A stretch of 64,000 nt of DNA from Labilithrix sp. (GTDB lineage Bacteria > Myxococcota > Polyangia > Polyangiales > Polyangiaceae). Below, in pieces: positions 24,045-32,574 of the stretch. Under the pieces are notes generated by a model. It was given only the letters and a program-made list of their open reading frames with translations, searched no databases and was not told the DNA's origin. The stretch spans positions 134,704 through 198,703 of the forward strand of contig JAQBQL010000243.1 of NCBI GenBank assembly GCA_028287035.1. Reading direction: 5' to 3'. Each line of letters begins with the position of its first letter. Within the stretch, counting starts at the first letter, position 1. Made by a program: the position numbers and the translations under genes.

Positions 24045-24875
24045 TCACACGCGGATCCGCGCCCTGAGCTCCTCGTCCGCCGTCTCCTCGGCCACACGCT
24101 CGATCTCGGCTGGCGCCGTCGCTCGCAGGATCTCCGCGACGCGCACTCGCTCCTCGCGCGGCGCTCTCCCGTCGCGCAGCGTCGCGAGGAGCTCGTCGGT
24201 CGGGACCGCCGCGACGCGCGAGTGGACCTCCACCTCGCGCACACTGGCCTCGGGCGACGCGACCCGGCGACGCTCGATGTCGGCGGAGACGGCGTCGGCG
24301 AGGGTCCCGAGCTGGAGGACGAGCTCGGGCCCGTCCACGCGCCGCACGGAGAGACGACCGCGCTCGACCTCGAGGCTCGTGACGGAGCCATAGGGAACGA
24401 ATCCGTGCTCCGCGATCCGGAGGCCGTCGACCCCCAGCGTGACCACGTCCTCGTCCGTCCCGTACGCCAGGGCGCCGATGCCGGCGGTCGTCACGGCGAG
24501 GACGAGGATCGCAATGACCACCCCGACGATCCCCGGGTGCTTGACTGCGTACGCGCCGGCGAAGAGCGGCAGCGTCCAGAGCGTGCCTCCGGCGAGCAGC
24601 GCGACCACTGCTTCGACGTGCCCGCGGTACCCGACCAGGTCGACGCGCCCGCCCTGCTGGAGGCGCCGCGCGAGCCGGCGCGCGAAGATCCGCGTCACGA
24701 GCGGGATCGGCGATAGCGGCGACAGCCACAAGAAGCCGCCGCCGAGCAGCAACGCCGTGACCACCGAGAGCGACGGATGAAGCGCGTGCAGCGGGAGGGC
24801 GCAGGCCGCCCCGAGCCAGAGCGCGAACGCCGCCCATCGCGCGAGCGTCGCCTGGCCGACGAGTCGGACCCGCAT
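24045..24875 (-). CDS. Hypothetical polytopic membrane protein
   Basis: A 276-aa protein with about four hydrophobic segments in its first half (ARWAAFALWLGAACALPLHA, SVVTALLLGGGFLWLSPLSP, ALLAGGTLWTLPLFAGAYAV, GVVIAILVLAVTTAGIGALA). A cytoplasmic C-terminal half follows that starts with a PH-like strand pattern (LGVDGLRIAEHGFVPYGSVT, SLEVERGRLSVRRVDGPELV) and ends in Glu/Arg-rich helices. Membrane proteins with such a PH-like tail are common and uncharacterised. It lies 33 bp upstream of the hemerythrin fusion gene, probably in one transcript. The function is unknown. Confidence 0.7.
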   Translation of the reverse strand: MRVRLVGQATLARWAAFALWLGAACALPLHALHPSLSVVTALLLGGGFLWLSPLSPIPLVTRIFARRLARRLQQGGRVDLVGYRGHVEAVVALLAGGTLWTLPLFAGAYAVKHPGIVGVVIAILVLAVTTAGIGALAYGTDEDVVTLGVDGLRIAEHGFVPYGSVTSLEVERGRLSVRRVDGPELVLQLGTLADAVSADIERRRVASPEASVREVEVHSRVAAVPTDELLATLRDGRAPREERVRVAEILRATAPAEIERVAEETADEELRARIRV

Positions 24876-24921
24876 GCGTCGAGCATACCGAAGGGCGAGG
24901 ACGAGCGCGACGCCGGTTGCC

Positions 24922-24973
24922 GGGTCCTTAATTGGGACCTTAAGCGTGGTCCCGACGGACGGATGACGATAAT
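24922..24973 (+). promoter_or_regulatory. Inverted repeats and -10-like box before a lipoprotein gene
   Basis: GGGACC (24934-24939) and GGTCCC (24948-24953) are a perfect inverted repeat with an 8-bp AT-rich spacer; GGTCC at 24923-24927 pairs with the same GGACC. A GATAAT box (24968-24973) lies 20 bp before the ATG, with a GAGGGA ribosome site between. If the box is the -10, the repeat covers the -35 position, as an operator would. Confidence 0.4.
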
Positions 24974-24993
24974 TGCAATGCTAGAGGGACGGG

Positions 24994-25932
24994 ATGCGCT
25001 ACCCGAAGACGTTCGCTTCCATTCTCGGGATCTCGATCGTCTCCCTCTCCGCGGCCTGCCTGACCTCGACGGGTACCGACGACGACACCCTGCCTGGCGA
25101 AGCGGACGCGGCTGCCGATGCGCCCGCCGACGTTCTCCCGTCGGACGACGGCGCGCCGGAGGTGTCCGACGCCGGGCATGACGCCCACGGTGGCGACTCG
25201 GCCGTGCCCCCGCTTCCGCCGCCCCCGGCAGCGCTCGTGAAGTGCATGGACGCGAAGCCGTACGTCGAACAGACGTGCACGCCGACGACGGTCGCCGGCT
25301 GGCCCCACCCGGCACGAGCGTGCAAGTACAGCTCGCCCGTCGGGACGCTCTCCGTCATCGTGGCGAACCCTTCCGCATCGCAGGTCGCGAGCTGGATCGT
25401 CGATGCGGGCAACAGCATCCCGGCGATCGCGCACCTCGAGGCGTCGGACCCTGGCTCCTACCTGCGCGCGCTGCAGACGGTCGCCTCCGCGGTGATGATC
25501 CAGTCGAGCCGCATCTTTCCTATCCAGGGCGCGGTCGGCGAGGACCAGGGGGACGGCTATTACGCCTACCCATTCACGAAGGGCGTGACGACGCCGTGCC
25601 CGGAGGGTGAGCCACACTGCTATTGCCGGATCAACTCGCTCTCGCGGGGCGACTACTGCGCGTATCGAGCAAGCCTGAACAAGGAGACGGTCGCCGCGTG
25701 CCGGGCCCGGGTCGGCTACGGCGGCGGTCCGAGCGCCGCGTGGCAGAACGAGTGCATCGGAAACCATTCGGCCTCGTGGGACCACGCGGAGAACGAGCAC
25801 GTTCGCGCCCAGGTGTGGGCTCGACTCCGCGACGCGGGTATCACCGCGACCGCGTCGGGACCGCAGGTCGTGGGCGCGCTCCGGAGCGCGTACGGGATCA
25901 CCGCGAGCACCGTCGCGTCGTTCTGCCAGTGA
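24994..25932 (+). CDS. Secreted lipoprotein
   Basis: A 312-aa exported protein. MRYPKTFASILGISIVSLSA leads into the lipobox SAAC (Cys22). An Asp/Ala/Pro-rich tether follows (DDDTLPGEADAAADAPADVL), typical of myxobacterial lipoproteins, and then a globular domain from about residue 80. That domain has several cysteines (KCMDAKPYVEQTC, HCYCRINSLSRGDYCAYR) and segments such as SWIVDAGNSIPAIAHLEASD and QNECIGNHSASWDHAENEHV. Its repeated His/Asp-rich loop could bind metal. No family is recognised. The upstream region has a candidate operator, so it may be regulated. It is convergent with the immunity-like gene. Confidence 0.75.
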   Translation: MRYPKTFASILGISIVSLSAACLTSTGTDDDTLPGEADAAADAPADVLPSDDGAPEVSDAGHDAHGGDSAVPPLPPPPAALVKCMDAKPYVEQTCTPTTVAGWPHPARACKYSSPVGTLSVIVANPSASQVASWIVDAGNSIPAIAHLEASDPGSYLRALQTVASAVMIQSSRIFPIQGAVGEDQGDGYYAYPFTKGVTTPCPEGEPHCYCRINSLSRGDYCAYRASLNKETVAACRARVGYGGGPSAAWQNECIGNHSASWDHAENEHVRAQVWARLRDAGITATASGPQVVGALRSAYGITASTVASFCQ

Positions 25933-25947
25933 TCCGGTGGCGGGCGT

Positions 25948-26823
25948 TCATCGCTTTGCCGCCCTGGAAACCGCCGCCCGCAATGCCTTCTTGTCGGCGA
26001 GGAGCTCGCGAAGCATCCGTGCCACTTCCTCCAAAGCAGGTTCGGGGCCAGAGATCGACACGGTCGATGCTTCCGGATCGAGCTTCAGTCGTCGGACGAG
26101 CTCCGGCCGTTCAGTCCGCACGAGCGACGTCACGATCGCCGTCCACGTGTACCCATTGCACTCGGCACCGACGGCCTCGAAGAGCTTCCTGTGTGTCTGG
26201 AAGGCGCCGTCGTTCCACACGATCGGGCACGCCTTGCCGGGTCCGGCATCGATGAGCTCGAATGGCTCGAACCGCCCGGCCTTCGCGGCATCGGTCGTCT
26301 TGCGCGGCTTGCGCGCTTTCGCGCCCCGAGCTTCGATGAGCTCGCCGAGGAGCTCCTGCGGCGTGAGCGCGAGCTTGCGTATCGCGATCTCCGCCGCGGC
26401 AGTGGGCCCCGGCCCTCCGCCGGTGCGCAACAGAGGGTACTTCGCCATGTCCGAGCGCGGGACCGGCGTGTTTGGCTCCCTGCCCGTCAGGTCGATGCGC
26501 ATGGGAGGCATGTCCCCCATACGAACGTAGGGGTTGCGAGGCTTTGCCTCGAACGGCACCTTCGTGCCCGTCAACACCCAGCGGAGGAGCTCGTCATCCA
26601 GGTCGAAGGTCGAGTGTCGAGTGATGAGCAGGTCGTGCAAAGCGATCGGCAGACGTTCGAGGTCCGGCGGCGGTTCGGGCGTGGGCGACGCGACGTCGAA
26701 GACGTTCGCGAGCGCCCACATCGTTTGCCTCGGCGTGTGCGCAGTGATGTAGCCGAAGGCGTGACCGCCTCGAAGCAGCGGCGCGCGAAAGATTGTCCCG
26801 ACCTCGAAGCTCGCGCGTTTCAA
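25948..26823 (-). CDS. Putative double immunity protein (Imm26-like + Imm51-like)
   Basis: A 291-aa soluble protein with two parts. The N-terminal ~110 residues (VGTIFRAPLLRGGHAFGYIT) resemble Imm26 proteins, whose consensus is a G-D-v-F-a-i-P-L...G..a-y-G-r-v opening. The C-terminal ~100 residues (FELIDAGPGKACPIVWNDGA, KLFEAVGAECNGYTWTAIVT, then LKLDPEASTVSISGP and EEVARMLRELL) resemble Imm51, which has a GNGYdW-s-i core and the D-pEa-smf...e.L..i..li pattern. Such immunity domains neutralise polymorphic toxins delivered between cells. No toxin gene is adjacent, so this would be an orphan. Both matches are by eye; the Imm51 part is the better of the two. Confidence 0.55.
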   Translation of the reverse strand: MKRASFEVGTIFRAPLLRGGHAFGYITAHTPRQTMWALANVFDVASPTPEPPPDLERLPIALHDLLITRHSTFDLDDELLRWVLTGTKVPFEAKPRNPYVRMGDMPPMRIDLTGREPNTPVPRSDMAKYPLLRTGGGPGPTAAAEIAIRKLALTPQELLGELIEARGAKARKPRKTTDAAKAGRFEPFELIDAGPGKACPIVWNDGAFQTHRKLFEAVGAECNGYTWTAIVTSLVRTERPELVRRLKLDPEASTVSISGPEPALEEVARMLRELLADKKALRAAVSRAAKR

Positions 26824-26946
26824 TCTCCTTCGTCCTTCCGGTAGCGCATCGTCGTCCCTAGACTTCGCGGTAGCGGATCGTACGAGCCTGCGCAGTTGGC
26901 GTCACCCCGGCGTTCTTCGGCGTGCGCGGTGCGTGATGCCGCACGC

Positions 26947-27270
26947 ATGCCTCCTGCCAAGCCGCCTCCCCCGACGATCGCAGATCTGCTCGCGCGGCCC
27001 GTCGATCGGTGCCCCCTGTGCGGTCGGCCCAACGACGATCCGACGGATCACCATCTGGTTCCCAAGAGCCGGGGCGGCAAGGTCACCGAGACTCTCTGCC
27101 GCGACTGCCACAAAGCGATTCATTCCGTGTTCACGAACGCGGAGCTCGCGAAGACGTACAACACCGTCGAGTCGCTGATGAGCCACCCCGAGCTGGCGAA
27201 GATGGTCGGGTTCATCAAGAAGCAGCACGGGCGCGTGAGGATCCGGACCACGAGCCGCCGGCGATCCTGA
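26947..27270 (+). CDS. HNH endonuclease domain protein
   Basis: A 107-aa protein built around one HNH domain: CPLCGRPNDDPTDHHLVPKS (Cys-x2-Cys zinc knuckle, then the DHH of the beta-beta-alpha-metal finger), GKVTETLCRDCHKAIH with the second Cys-x2-Cys and the final His, then a helical tail (ELAKTYNTVESLMSHPELAK) and a basic end. The motif order matches McrA-type and other small HNH nucleases with structural zinc. The ATG at 26947 gives a short Pro-rich leader; an ATG further upstream at 26896 is possible. No methyltransferase, phage or restriction partner is adjacent. The target is unknown. Confidence 0.85.
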   Translation: MPPAKPPPPTIADLLARPVDRCPLCGRPNDDPTDHHLVPKSRGGKVTETLCRDCHKAIHSVFTNAELAKTYNTVESLMSHPELAKMVGFIKKQHGRVRIRTTSRRRS

Positions 27271-27285
27271 CAGAACCGCGCCCCT

Positions 27286-27822
27286 TCACTCCTCGACCGG
27301 CGCCGCCTCGAAGCTCCCGTCCTGACCCAAGCGCTCGAGCACCAGCACGTCCCGCGCGTCCTCGAGGACGAGCCGATGATCGACACCGACCGCCGACGGA
27401 GGACCGGCGCACTCGATGACGTTCCCATTCGTCCGCGCCGCGGCGATCACCACGGCGCGCGCGCTTCCTCCGGCATGAAGCGCACGCGTCACCTCGTCGA
27501 ACGATCGCAGCTTCGCCCGAACGGCCCCCATGAGCGCGTCGGCATGCGCGATCCCATTTGCGTTCGAGCGCACCCCACCGGCGGGGTCGAACGAGATCCG
27601 CAGCTCCTCGTCGAGCTTTCGCGCCGCGAAGAGCGCCTCTTCGGGCGAGAGCTGCATGCGGTTCCGGACCGCCTCGAGGCTGGTCGCGCGGTCGGGAAGC
27701 CCCTTGGCGAGCACGAACACGCCGATCGCGAACGCGTTGCACGTATCCCGACGACGCTCGAAGTTCCAGCCGGCGGTCATCCGCGATCTATCGCGTGTCC
27801 GCGGCGGCGTGTACAGCGCCAT
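27286..27822 (-). CDS. Hypothetical protein
   Basis: A 178-aa protein with no recognised family. Its N-terminus is basic (MALYTPPRTRDRSRMTAGWN), followed by helical segments (RRRDTCNAFAIGVFVLAKGL, EAVRNRMQLSPEEALFAARK) and a final strand-rich part (HRLVLEDARDVLVLERLGQD). An inner ATG at 27780 (MTAGWNFERR) is an equally good start. No membrane segment or signal peptide is present. It is convergent with the HNH gene (15 bp apart) and divergent from the lipoprotein gene at 27.9 kb. The function is unknown. Confidence 0.5.
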   Translation of the reverse strand: MALYTPPRTRDRSRMTAGWNFERRRDTCNAFAIGVFVLAKGLPDRATSLEAVRNRMQLSPEEALFAARKLDEELRISFDPAGGVRSNANGIAHADALMGAVRAKLRSFDEVTRALHAGGSARAVVIAAARTNGNVIECAGPPSAVGVDHRLVLEDARDVLVLERLGQDGSFEAAPVEE

Positions 27823-27891
27823 CCCTGGGGGCCTCCCTTCGTCACTGGCCGCACCGCGGCGCGACCAGGCGCTATGCTCGAAGAGCGACCC

Positions 27892-29040
27892 ATGCTTCCT
27901 CGTGCATCACTCGGTTCGAGCGCTCGCGCCCGACACGTCATGAGCGCCGCCCTCCTCGCCGCCGCCGCGCTCCTCGCCTGCACGCCCGCCTCGGTTCCGG
28001 TTCCGGTCCCGCCGCCCTCCCCGCCGGCTCGCCGGGCGGTGCTCCCGCTCCGGTTCGAGCTCGTCGCCGAGGCCGCGTCCGGTCCGGCGAACCGCAGCTG
28101 GCACCTCATGGCGCTCTCGTCGGGCGCCGTGCTCGTCGAGAACCGGACCGACGGATGGTCGGCGCGCGTTGCGCACGGCCGCGAACCGTTCCGGTCGCTC
28201 GAGGCGCTCGGCGCCATGCGCGAGACGGGCGCATCGTGGACCGCTGCGCCGGTCGGCGAAGCCAGCGGCAAGATGTGGTTCGCCGCGTCGTTCTACGACC
28301 CGAGGGGCCCCGCGCAGGACGTGGCCATCGAGGTCGATGGGGCGCGCGCCACCGTGATGCGTGACATCCGCGTCCACCAGGTGCTGCCGACGCCGGGCGG
28401 CGGCGCGCTCATGCTCGCGTCACAAGGAACGCACCGGACCCTGACCGCCATCGGCGGCTCGCGAGCGACGCCCCCGTCGATCCCGGCGGACGTCGACATC
28501 ATCGATGCGGACATCACGCCCGGCGGCGAGCTCCACGCCTTCGGCGCGCGGAAGAGCGATCCTCGGCAGCTGGTCGGCCTCGTCGCGACGTCAACCGGAA
28601 AGGCACATACGTTTCCGCTTCCCTGGACTGGCGACTACGACAGCTCGCGCACGCTGCTTCACGGATATCCATCGTTTCTCTACGTCGCCGCCTTCGGAGA
28701 GACCGTGCTCGCCGAGCGTGACGGAAAGGCGGTGGTGGTCGCCGGGATGCCAAGCCTCTTCCAGGCGGCGGCGTCCCCCGCGGGCGACATCTTCTTCCAG
28801 GCCATCGACGGAGCTCGTCCAGTGCCGAAGAGCGCAGTTGGCGCCGCGCGGCTCGAGCCGAGAGCAACGGCGCTTCCGGAGAGCCCGTTACCCGACGAAG
28901 CGGCGCTCGGCGCCAGCGGTGCCGCCGCATGCACGCGGATCCAGGGCGTGAAGCAGCTCCTCGTCTCGGGAGATGGCACCGTCTGGCTCAATGTGTATTG
29001 CGGGCTCGGCGCAACGGCCATCCTCCGCAGCGTGCGCTGA
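27892..29040 (+). CDS. Secreted lipoprotein
   Basis: A 382-aa exported protein. A lipobox LLAC lies in MSAALLAAAALLACTPAS; the start at 27892 (AAGAG ribosome site, basic n-region RARH) is preferred, with an inner ATG at 27940 possible. A Pro/Val-rich tether (PVPVPPPSPPARR) is followed by a beta-rich body with propeller-like repeats (RSWHLMALSSGAVLVENRTD, KMWFAASFYDPRGPAQDVAI, GELHAFGARKSDPRQLVGLV, PSFLYVAAFGETVLAERDGK). The cysteines in AAACTRIQG and LNVYCGLG are near the end. No family is recognised. Its stop is directly next to the stop of the convergent lipoprotein gene. Confidence 0.65.
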   Translation: MLPRASLGSSARARHVMSAALLAAAALLACTPASVPVPVPPPSPPARRAVLPLRFELVAEAASGPANRSWHLMALSSGAVLVENRTDGWSARVAHGREPFRSLEALGAMRETGASWTAAPVGEASGKMWFAASFYDPRGPAQDVAIEVDGARATVMRDIRVHQVLPTPGGGALMLASQGTHRTLTAIGGSRATPPSIPADVDIIDADITPGGELHAFGARKSDPRQLVGLVATSTGKAHTFPLPWTGDYDSSRTLLHGYPSFLYVAAFGETVLAERDGKAVVVAGMPSLFQAAASPAGDIFFQAIDGARPVPKSAVGAARLEPRATALPESPLPDEAALGASGAAACTRIQGVKQLLVSGDGTVWLNVYCGLGATAILRSVR

Positions 29041-29967
29041 TCAGCGTCCCTTCACGGCGGACAGCACGTACAGGTTCTTCGATTCCTTGTCGCGGTCGCG
29101 CCCGACCAGCGGCCGGCTCTGGTCGTCGAACACGAGGCCCTCGGCGTAGGTCAGCGACTTGCCGAGCGGATAGACCTCCTTCACCTTCACGCTCTTCTCG
29201 TCGGGACGGAGCGTGTCGCCGAGCCGGACGAACGCGCGTCCCTGCTGCGTGAGCGCCCAGAGCGCGCCATCGGGACCGATGGTCAGATCGCTCACGTCCG
29301 GCGTCGAGCCGTGGTCGTCCACCTGCCACGCGGCGAGCGCGACGAGCTTCCCTTCCCCCGGCGTGAAGCGGCCCGTGAGTCGCTGGCCCCGCGCGAAGCC
29401 GAGCGGCGACGCGCCCTTCGGACCCATCTCGACGATCGCCGTGGGGCTCTTCTCGATGGCGACGAGGATGTGCCCTTCCTCGAGGAGGACGAGCCCTTCG
29501 CCGAGCGAGTTCTTCTGGACGTGCCCGGGCACGAACGAATCGACGGACTCGTAATCCACCGCGAACGAGCCGAGCGAGCGCTCGGCTGTCCGGTCGAAGA
29601 GCTCGAGCGAGCCGGTCTCGGAGAGCACCGCGATGTTGCCGTCGCCGTCGAGCGCCACCGCCTCCCATTGCGAGCCGTTCTTGCCGGCCTTCTCGCCGGT
29701 GTCGTGGAGCTGAACGTTCACCGGATCGCCGGAGTCGGCCAGATCGAACGTCACGATGCCCGTCGAGCGGTCCCCGATGGCCACGTAGTGACCATTGCGG
29801 CCGTCGAGCCCAGATACCTCGAGCAGCGGCAGCGCGGACCTGGTGAGGACGTCCCGCTCCTTGTGCTCGCTGAGATCGTCATCAGCCGTCGCGCCCGCGT
29901 CGGCCCCCGAGGAGCACGCGAGCGCCGTCATGGCGACTGCCGCCGCCGCGGCGAGCGATATCCTCAT
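29041..29967 (-). CDS. Secreted lipoprotein with DDLSE motif and propeller-like repeats
   Basis: A 308-aa exported protein. Signal MRISLAAAAAVAMTALACSS with lipidation at Cys18, then GADAGATADDDLSEHKERDV. The body shows repeated beta strands typical of a propeller (VSGLDGRNGHYVAIGDRSTG, WEAVALDGDGNIAVLSETGS, VLLEEGHILVAIEKSPTAIV, LTIGPDGALWALTQQGRAFV, LTYAEGLVFDDQSRPLVGRD). The final strand YAEGLVFDDQ is like that of the SdiA-regulated/phytase-like propellers, but I do not claim the activity. The ATG overlaps the stop codon of the 684-aa lipoprotein gene (ATGA). Both share the rare DDLSE motif soon after the lipid anchor, so they probably act together outside the cytoplasm. Confidence 0.75.
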   Translation of the reverse strand: MRISLAAAAAVAMTALACSSGADAGATADDDLSEHKERDVLTRSALPLLEVSGLDGRNGHYVAIGDRSTGIVTFDLADSGDPVNVQLHDTGEKAGKNGSQWEAVALDGDGNIAVLSETGSLELFDRTAERSLGSFAVDYESVDSFVPGHVQKNSLGEGLVLLEEGHILVAIEKSPTAIVEMGPKGASPLGFARGQRLTGRFTPGEGKLVALAAWQVDDHGSTPDVSDLTIGPDGALWALTQQGRAFVRLGDTLRPDEKSVKVKEVYPLGKSLTYAEGLVFDDQSRPLVGRDRDKESKNLYVLSAVKGR

Positions 29968-32018
29968 TTGCCCCGGAGCTTGCTGAAGCCGATGACGCCC
30001 TTGGCGCCGTCGATCGGCTTCCACTCGGTGCACGACGCGACGCCGGCCTTCTTCAGCTCCTTCATGATCTTCGGACCCTTGAGGGTCGAGACGAACTGGA
30101 GCAGCTTCCGGTACTCGTCGTAGACGGCGACGGCTCCGGCGAGCTGCGCGTCACGCTCGGGGCCCGCCGGCTGGGCCTGGAGCTCCTCGATGCGGTCGAC
30201 GTACGGCTGCTCGAGACCGAGCTCGATCTGGGTGTCGTTCGAGAGCGTTCCCCAGAGCATCTTCTCGGTGGGCAGCACGCTGGCGGCGGTCTTCTTGTCG
30301 GCGGGAATGCTGTCCCAGTCGGCGTGGCGGAAGAACTCCGCGGCGTCCGTGGAGTCGATGATGAACTGGCCAGTCTGGCGGATCGAGCGCGGTACGAAGT
30401 GCTGGCGCGAGGCGTCGAACCACTGGCCGCGGGCGGCCGTGCCGGAGGCCTGCAGCTGGCGCTGGTAGATGCGCACCTTCTCGTTCTGGAGCTGGCGCCC
30501 GAGGAAGGGGAAGTTGTCGGCGGTGAGCGGCACGAACGTGTCGAAGTCCTCGTCCTTGGCCGCGACCTTCGCCTTCGCGAACTCGTTGTAGGCGGTGAGC
30601 TGCGCGTCGCGGGTGGCGGCGGGCAGCGCGACGAGGGCGGCGTGGAGGTCGACGAAGCGATCGTACGTACGGAGGAGCGCGAGCTGCGCCTTCGTCGTGC
30701 CGAGCGCCGCGTTGTCAGCGCTCTTTAGCCAGCGGACGAACCGCGCCGGCTCGTTCTCGAGGGTGCGGTCGGTGGACATCGTGACGAGGCGCCGGATGGC
30801 ATCGAGCTCGGTGCCGAGCTCGTGGTAGATGGCACTCTCCGCCTCGCTCGCGACGCGGCGCGCCTCGAGCTGCACGGCGGTCGTGGGGGTCGACCCGGTG
30901 TACGTGACGAGCTTCAGCAGCCCGGCCGGCGTCACGTCCGCGGCGGCGTCGATCTTCTTGACGGCATCCGCGGCGCGCTCCGCGAGAAGGGTCCCGTCCT
31001 GCGCGCCGGCAGACTTCTTCTCCCACGCCGAGACGAGCGCCTCGTCGGCCGCGGAGAGTGCCTTTGCGGCGCGCGCCTCGGCGATGAGCGATCCCACCTT
31101 GCGGAGGCGATCGGGCCCGAGCTGGCGCACCGCATTCAGGGCATTCCAGCTCGTCTCGTTGAGATGGAACCGGCTGCGGGTCTGGCGGAGATGGATCTGC
31201 GGCTCGAGGAGGAGCACCTGCTTGTGCGCCCCTACGTCGGGGAGCTTGCCGCCCTTCGCGAGCTGCTCGTAGACCTCGCGCACGGGCGTCGCCGGCGCGT
31301 CCGTGCCATTCCACTTCACGAAGCCGCGGCGCGTGTCGGTGTCGAGCGAGGCGATGTTCGCGGCGCTCGCCGAATCCTGGCGCATGTCTTCCTTGGCGGC
31401 CTTCTTGATGCCGAGGGCGTCGACGGAAGAGCCCACCTTGTTGCCAATCAGGATCCGGCGGATCTCGGTCGGCGTATCCCAGCGCGCCCGGGCGCGGAGC
31501 TCCATCTCGTTGTCGGTCAGGATGAAGTCGGCCGTGTCGTAGTACGTGTCATCCATGATGTCGGTGCCGAGCGAGAGCTCGCGCTCACCGGTGCCCTTGC
31601 CGCTGTCGGGCTCGAAGCGGCCGGACTCGATGGTCAGCCAGATGAAGGGCGTCTGCTCGCGGAGAGCATGCGAGTCGGCGTCCCAGAGCATCTGATCGAC
31701 CCCGTACTCCGTGGAGTACGCCTGCTCGACGTTGGGGGTCTTGACCTTCTGGTATCCGGTCTTCCCGTCCTTCGACGCGTGCAGCATCTTCACGAGCTCG
31801 AGGCCGTCGGTGCAGCTCGCGGCGAAGGTTGCCTCCGTCTCGACGCCGGTGCGCGCGAAGCCCGACGCTCCGGTGTACGTCCCCTGCTCGATGAACGGCT
31901 TGCCGGCGAGGTCGCTCTCGGAGAGATCGTCGCTCGACGTGGCGGCATCGTCGGGCGAGGAGCAACCGAAGGCGGCCAGGGTCCCGACGCAAAGGAGAAG
32001 GAGGAGCCGGTTCTTCAT
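29964..32018 (-). CDS. Large secreted lipoprotein with DDLSE motif
   Basis: A 684-aa exported protein. MKNRLLLLLCVGTLAAFGCSS places lipidation at Cys19, followed by PDDAATSSDDLSESDLAGKP. The N-terminal ~200 residues are beta-rich (FIEQGTYTGASGFARTGVET, LSLGTDIMDDTYYDTADFIL, TDNEMELRARARWD). The middle and C-terminal parts are mainly helical (LRKVGSLIAEARAAKALSAA, YDRFVDLHAALVALPAATRD, RQLQNEKVRIYQRQLQASGT). The end holds IMKELKKAGVASCTEWKPID. No known domain is recognised. It is first in a two-gene operon: its stop overlaps the start of the 308-aa lipoprotein gene by 4 bp. Its own start lies opposite the uncertain plus-strand gene beginning about 90 bp away. The function is unknown. Confidence 0.75.
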   Translation of the reverse strand: MKNRLLLLLCVGTLAAFGCSSPDDAATSSDDLSESDLAGKPFIEQGTYTGASGFARTGVETEATFAASCTDGLELVKMLHASKDGKTGYQKVKTPNVEQAYSTEYGVDQMLWDADSHALREQTPFIWLTIESGRFEPDSGKGTGERELSLGTDIMDDTYYDTADFILTDNEMELRARARWDTPTEIRRILIGNKVGSSVDALGIKKAAKEDMRQDSASAANIASLDTDTRRGFVKWNGTDAPATPVREVYEQLAKGGKLPDVGAHKQVLLLEPQIHLRQTRSRFHLNETSWNALNAVRQLGPDRLRKVGSLIAEARAAKALSAADEALVSAWEKKSAGAQDGTLLAERAADAVKKIDAAADVTPAGLLKLVTYTGSTPTTAVQLEARRVASEAESAIYHELGTELDAIRRLVTMSTDRTLENEPARFVRWLKSADNAALGTTKAQLALLRTYDRFVDLHAALVALPAATRDAQLTAYNEFAKAKVAAKDEDFDTFVPLTADNFPFLGRQLQNEKVRIYQRQLQASGTAARGQWFDASRQHFVPRSIRQTGQFIIDSTDAAEFFRHADWDSIPADKKTAASVLPTEKMLWGTLSNDTQIELGLEQPYVDRIEELQAQPAGPERDAQLAGAVAVYDEYRKLLQFVSTLKGPKIMKELKKAGVASCTEWKPIDGAKGVIGFSKLRGK

Positions 32019-32109
32019 CGTGGCCGGCGCTACTGCGAGGAGTGCGCCAGCCACCTACATCATCGCCGGCAGCAAGGACCCTCGTGAGGTCGCGCACTTG
32101 GCCACGGCG

Positions 32110-32574
32110 ATGCGCCAACGGCTGCGCACCCGAGAGAGGGCCTGGTGCCGAGGCGATCCAGGGATCTGGATCGCCCCGGGCGATGCAATGGCGACAGGCG
32201 GCGCGCCGAGCGGGCAGCATGTCCGTCGTGCCCGCATCGCATCGAGGAGGTCGAGACGCCTGGCGACCGCGTTCGAGCGAGACTTCGGCAAGGTGGATCC
32301 GCCCTGGGGGAAGGCTCCGCCCGAGATCGCGGAGTGGACGCGGGAGATTCTCCGCCAGCCGGAGCCCGATATGGCGGGCCGCACGACGTGGCTGATCAAG
32401 CATCCAGAAGGGAGACGCTGGGTCGGGATGCGGGTGGGAACCTTCGTGGCCGACAGAGCTGCGCGTGCGTCGGGACGAACATCGGCGGAGCTGGTGTTCG
32501 CTCCCACGGCGGAGATCCTGCGGCTCGCGGACGTTCAGGTCACCGCGGGCGATACCAGCTCTCCACCACGGTGA
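32110..32574 (+). CDS. Hypothetical protein, start uncertain
   Basis: A 154-aa protein if started at ATG 32110; a GTG at 32020 or an ATG at 32188 are also possible. The first part is Arg-rich and less convincing. The second half looks like real protein: FGKVDPPWGKAPPEIAEWTR, GRTTWLIKHPEGRRWVGMRV, GTFVADRAARASGRTSAELV, FAPTAEILRLADV. This region may form a small alpha/beta domain, but the family is not recognised. The last 35 bp overlap the 3' end of the convergent exported-protein gene. The call rests mainly on the composition of the C-terminal 75 residues. Confidence 0.4.
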   Translation: MRQRLRTRERAWCRGDPGIWIAPGDAMATGGAPSGQHVRRARIASRRSRRLATAFERDFGKVDPPWGKAPPEIAEWTREILRQPEPDMAGRTTWLIKHPEGRRWVGMRVGTFVADRAARASGRTSAELVFAPTAEILRLADVQVTAGDTSSPPR

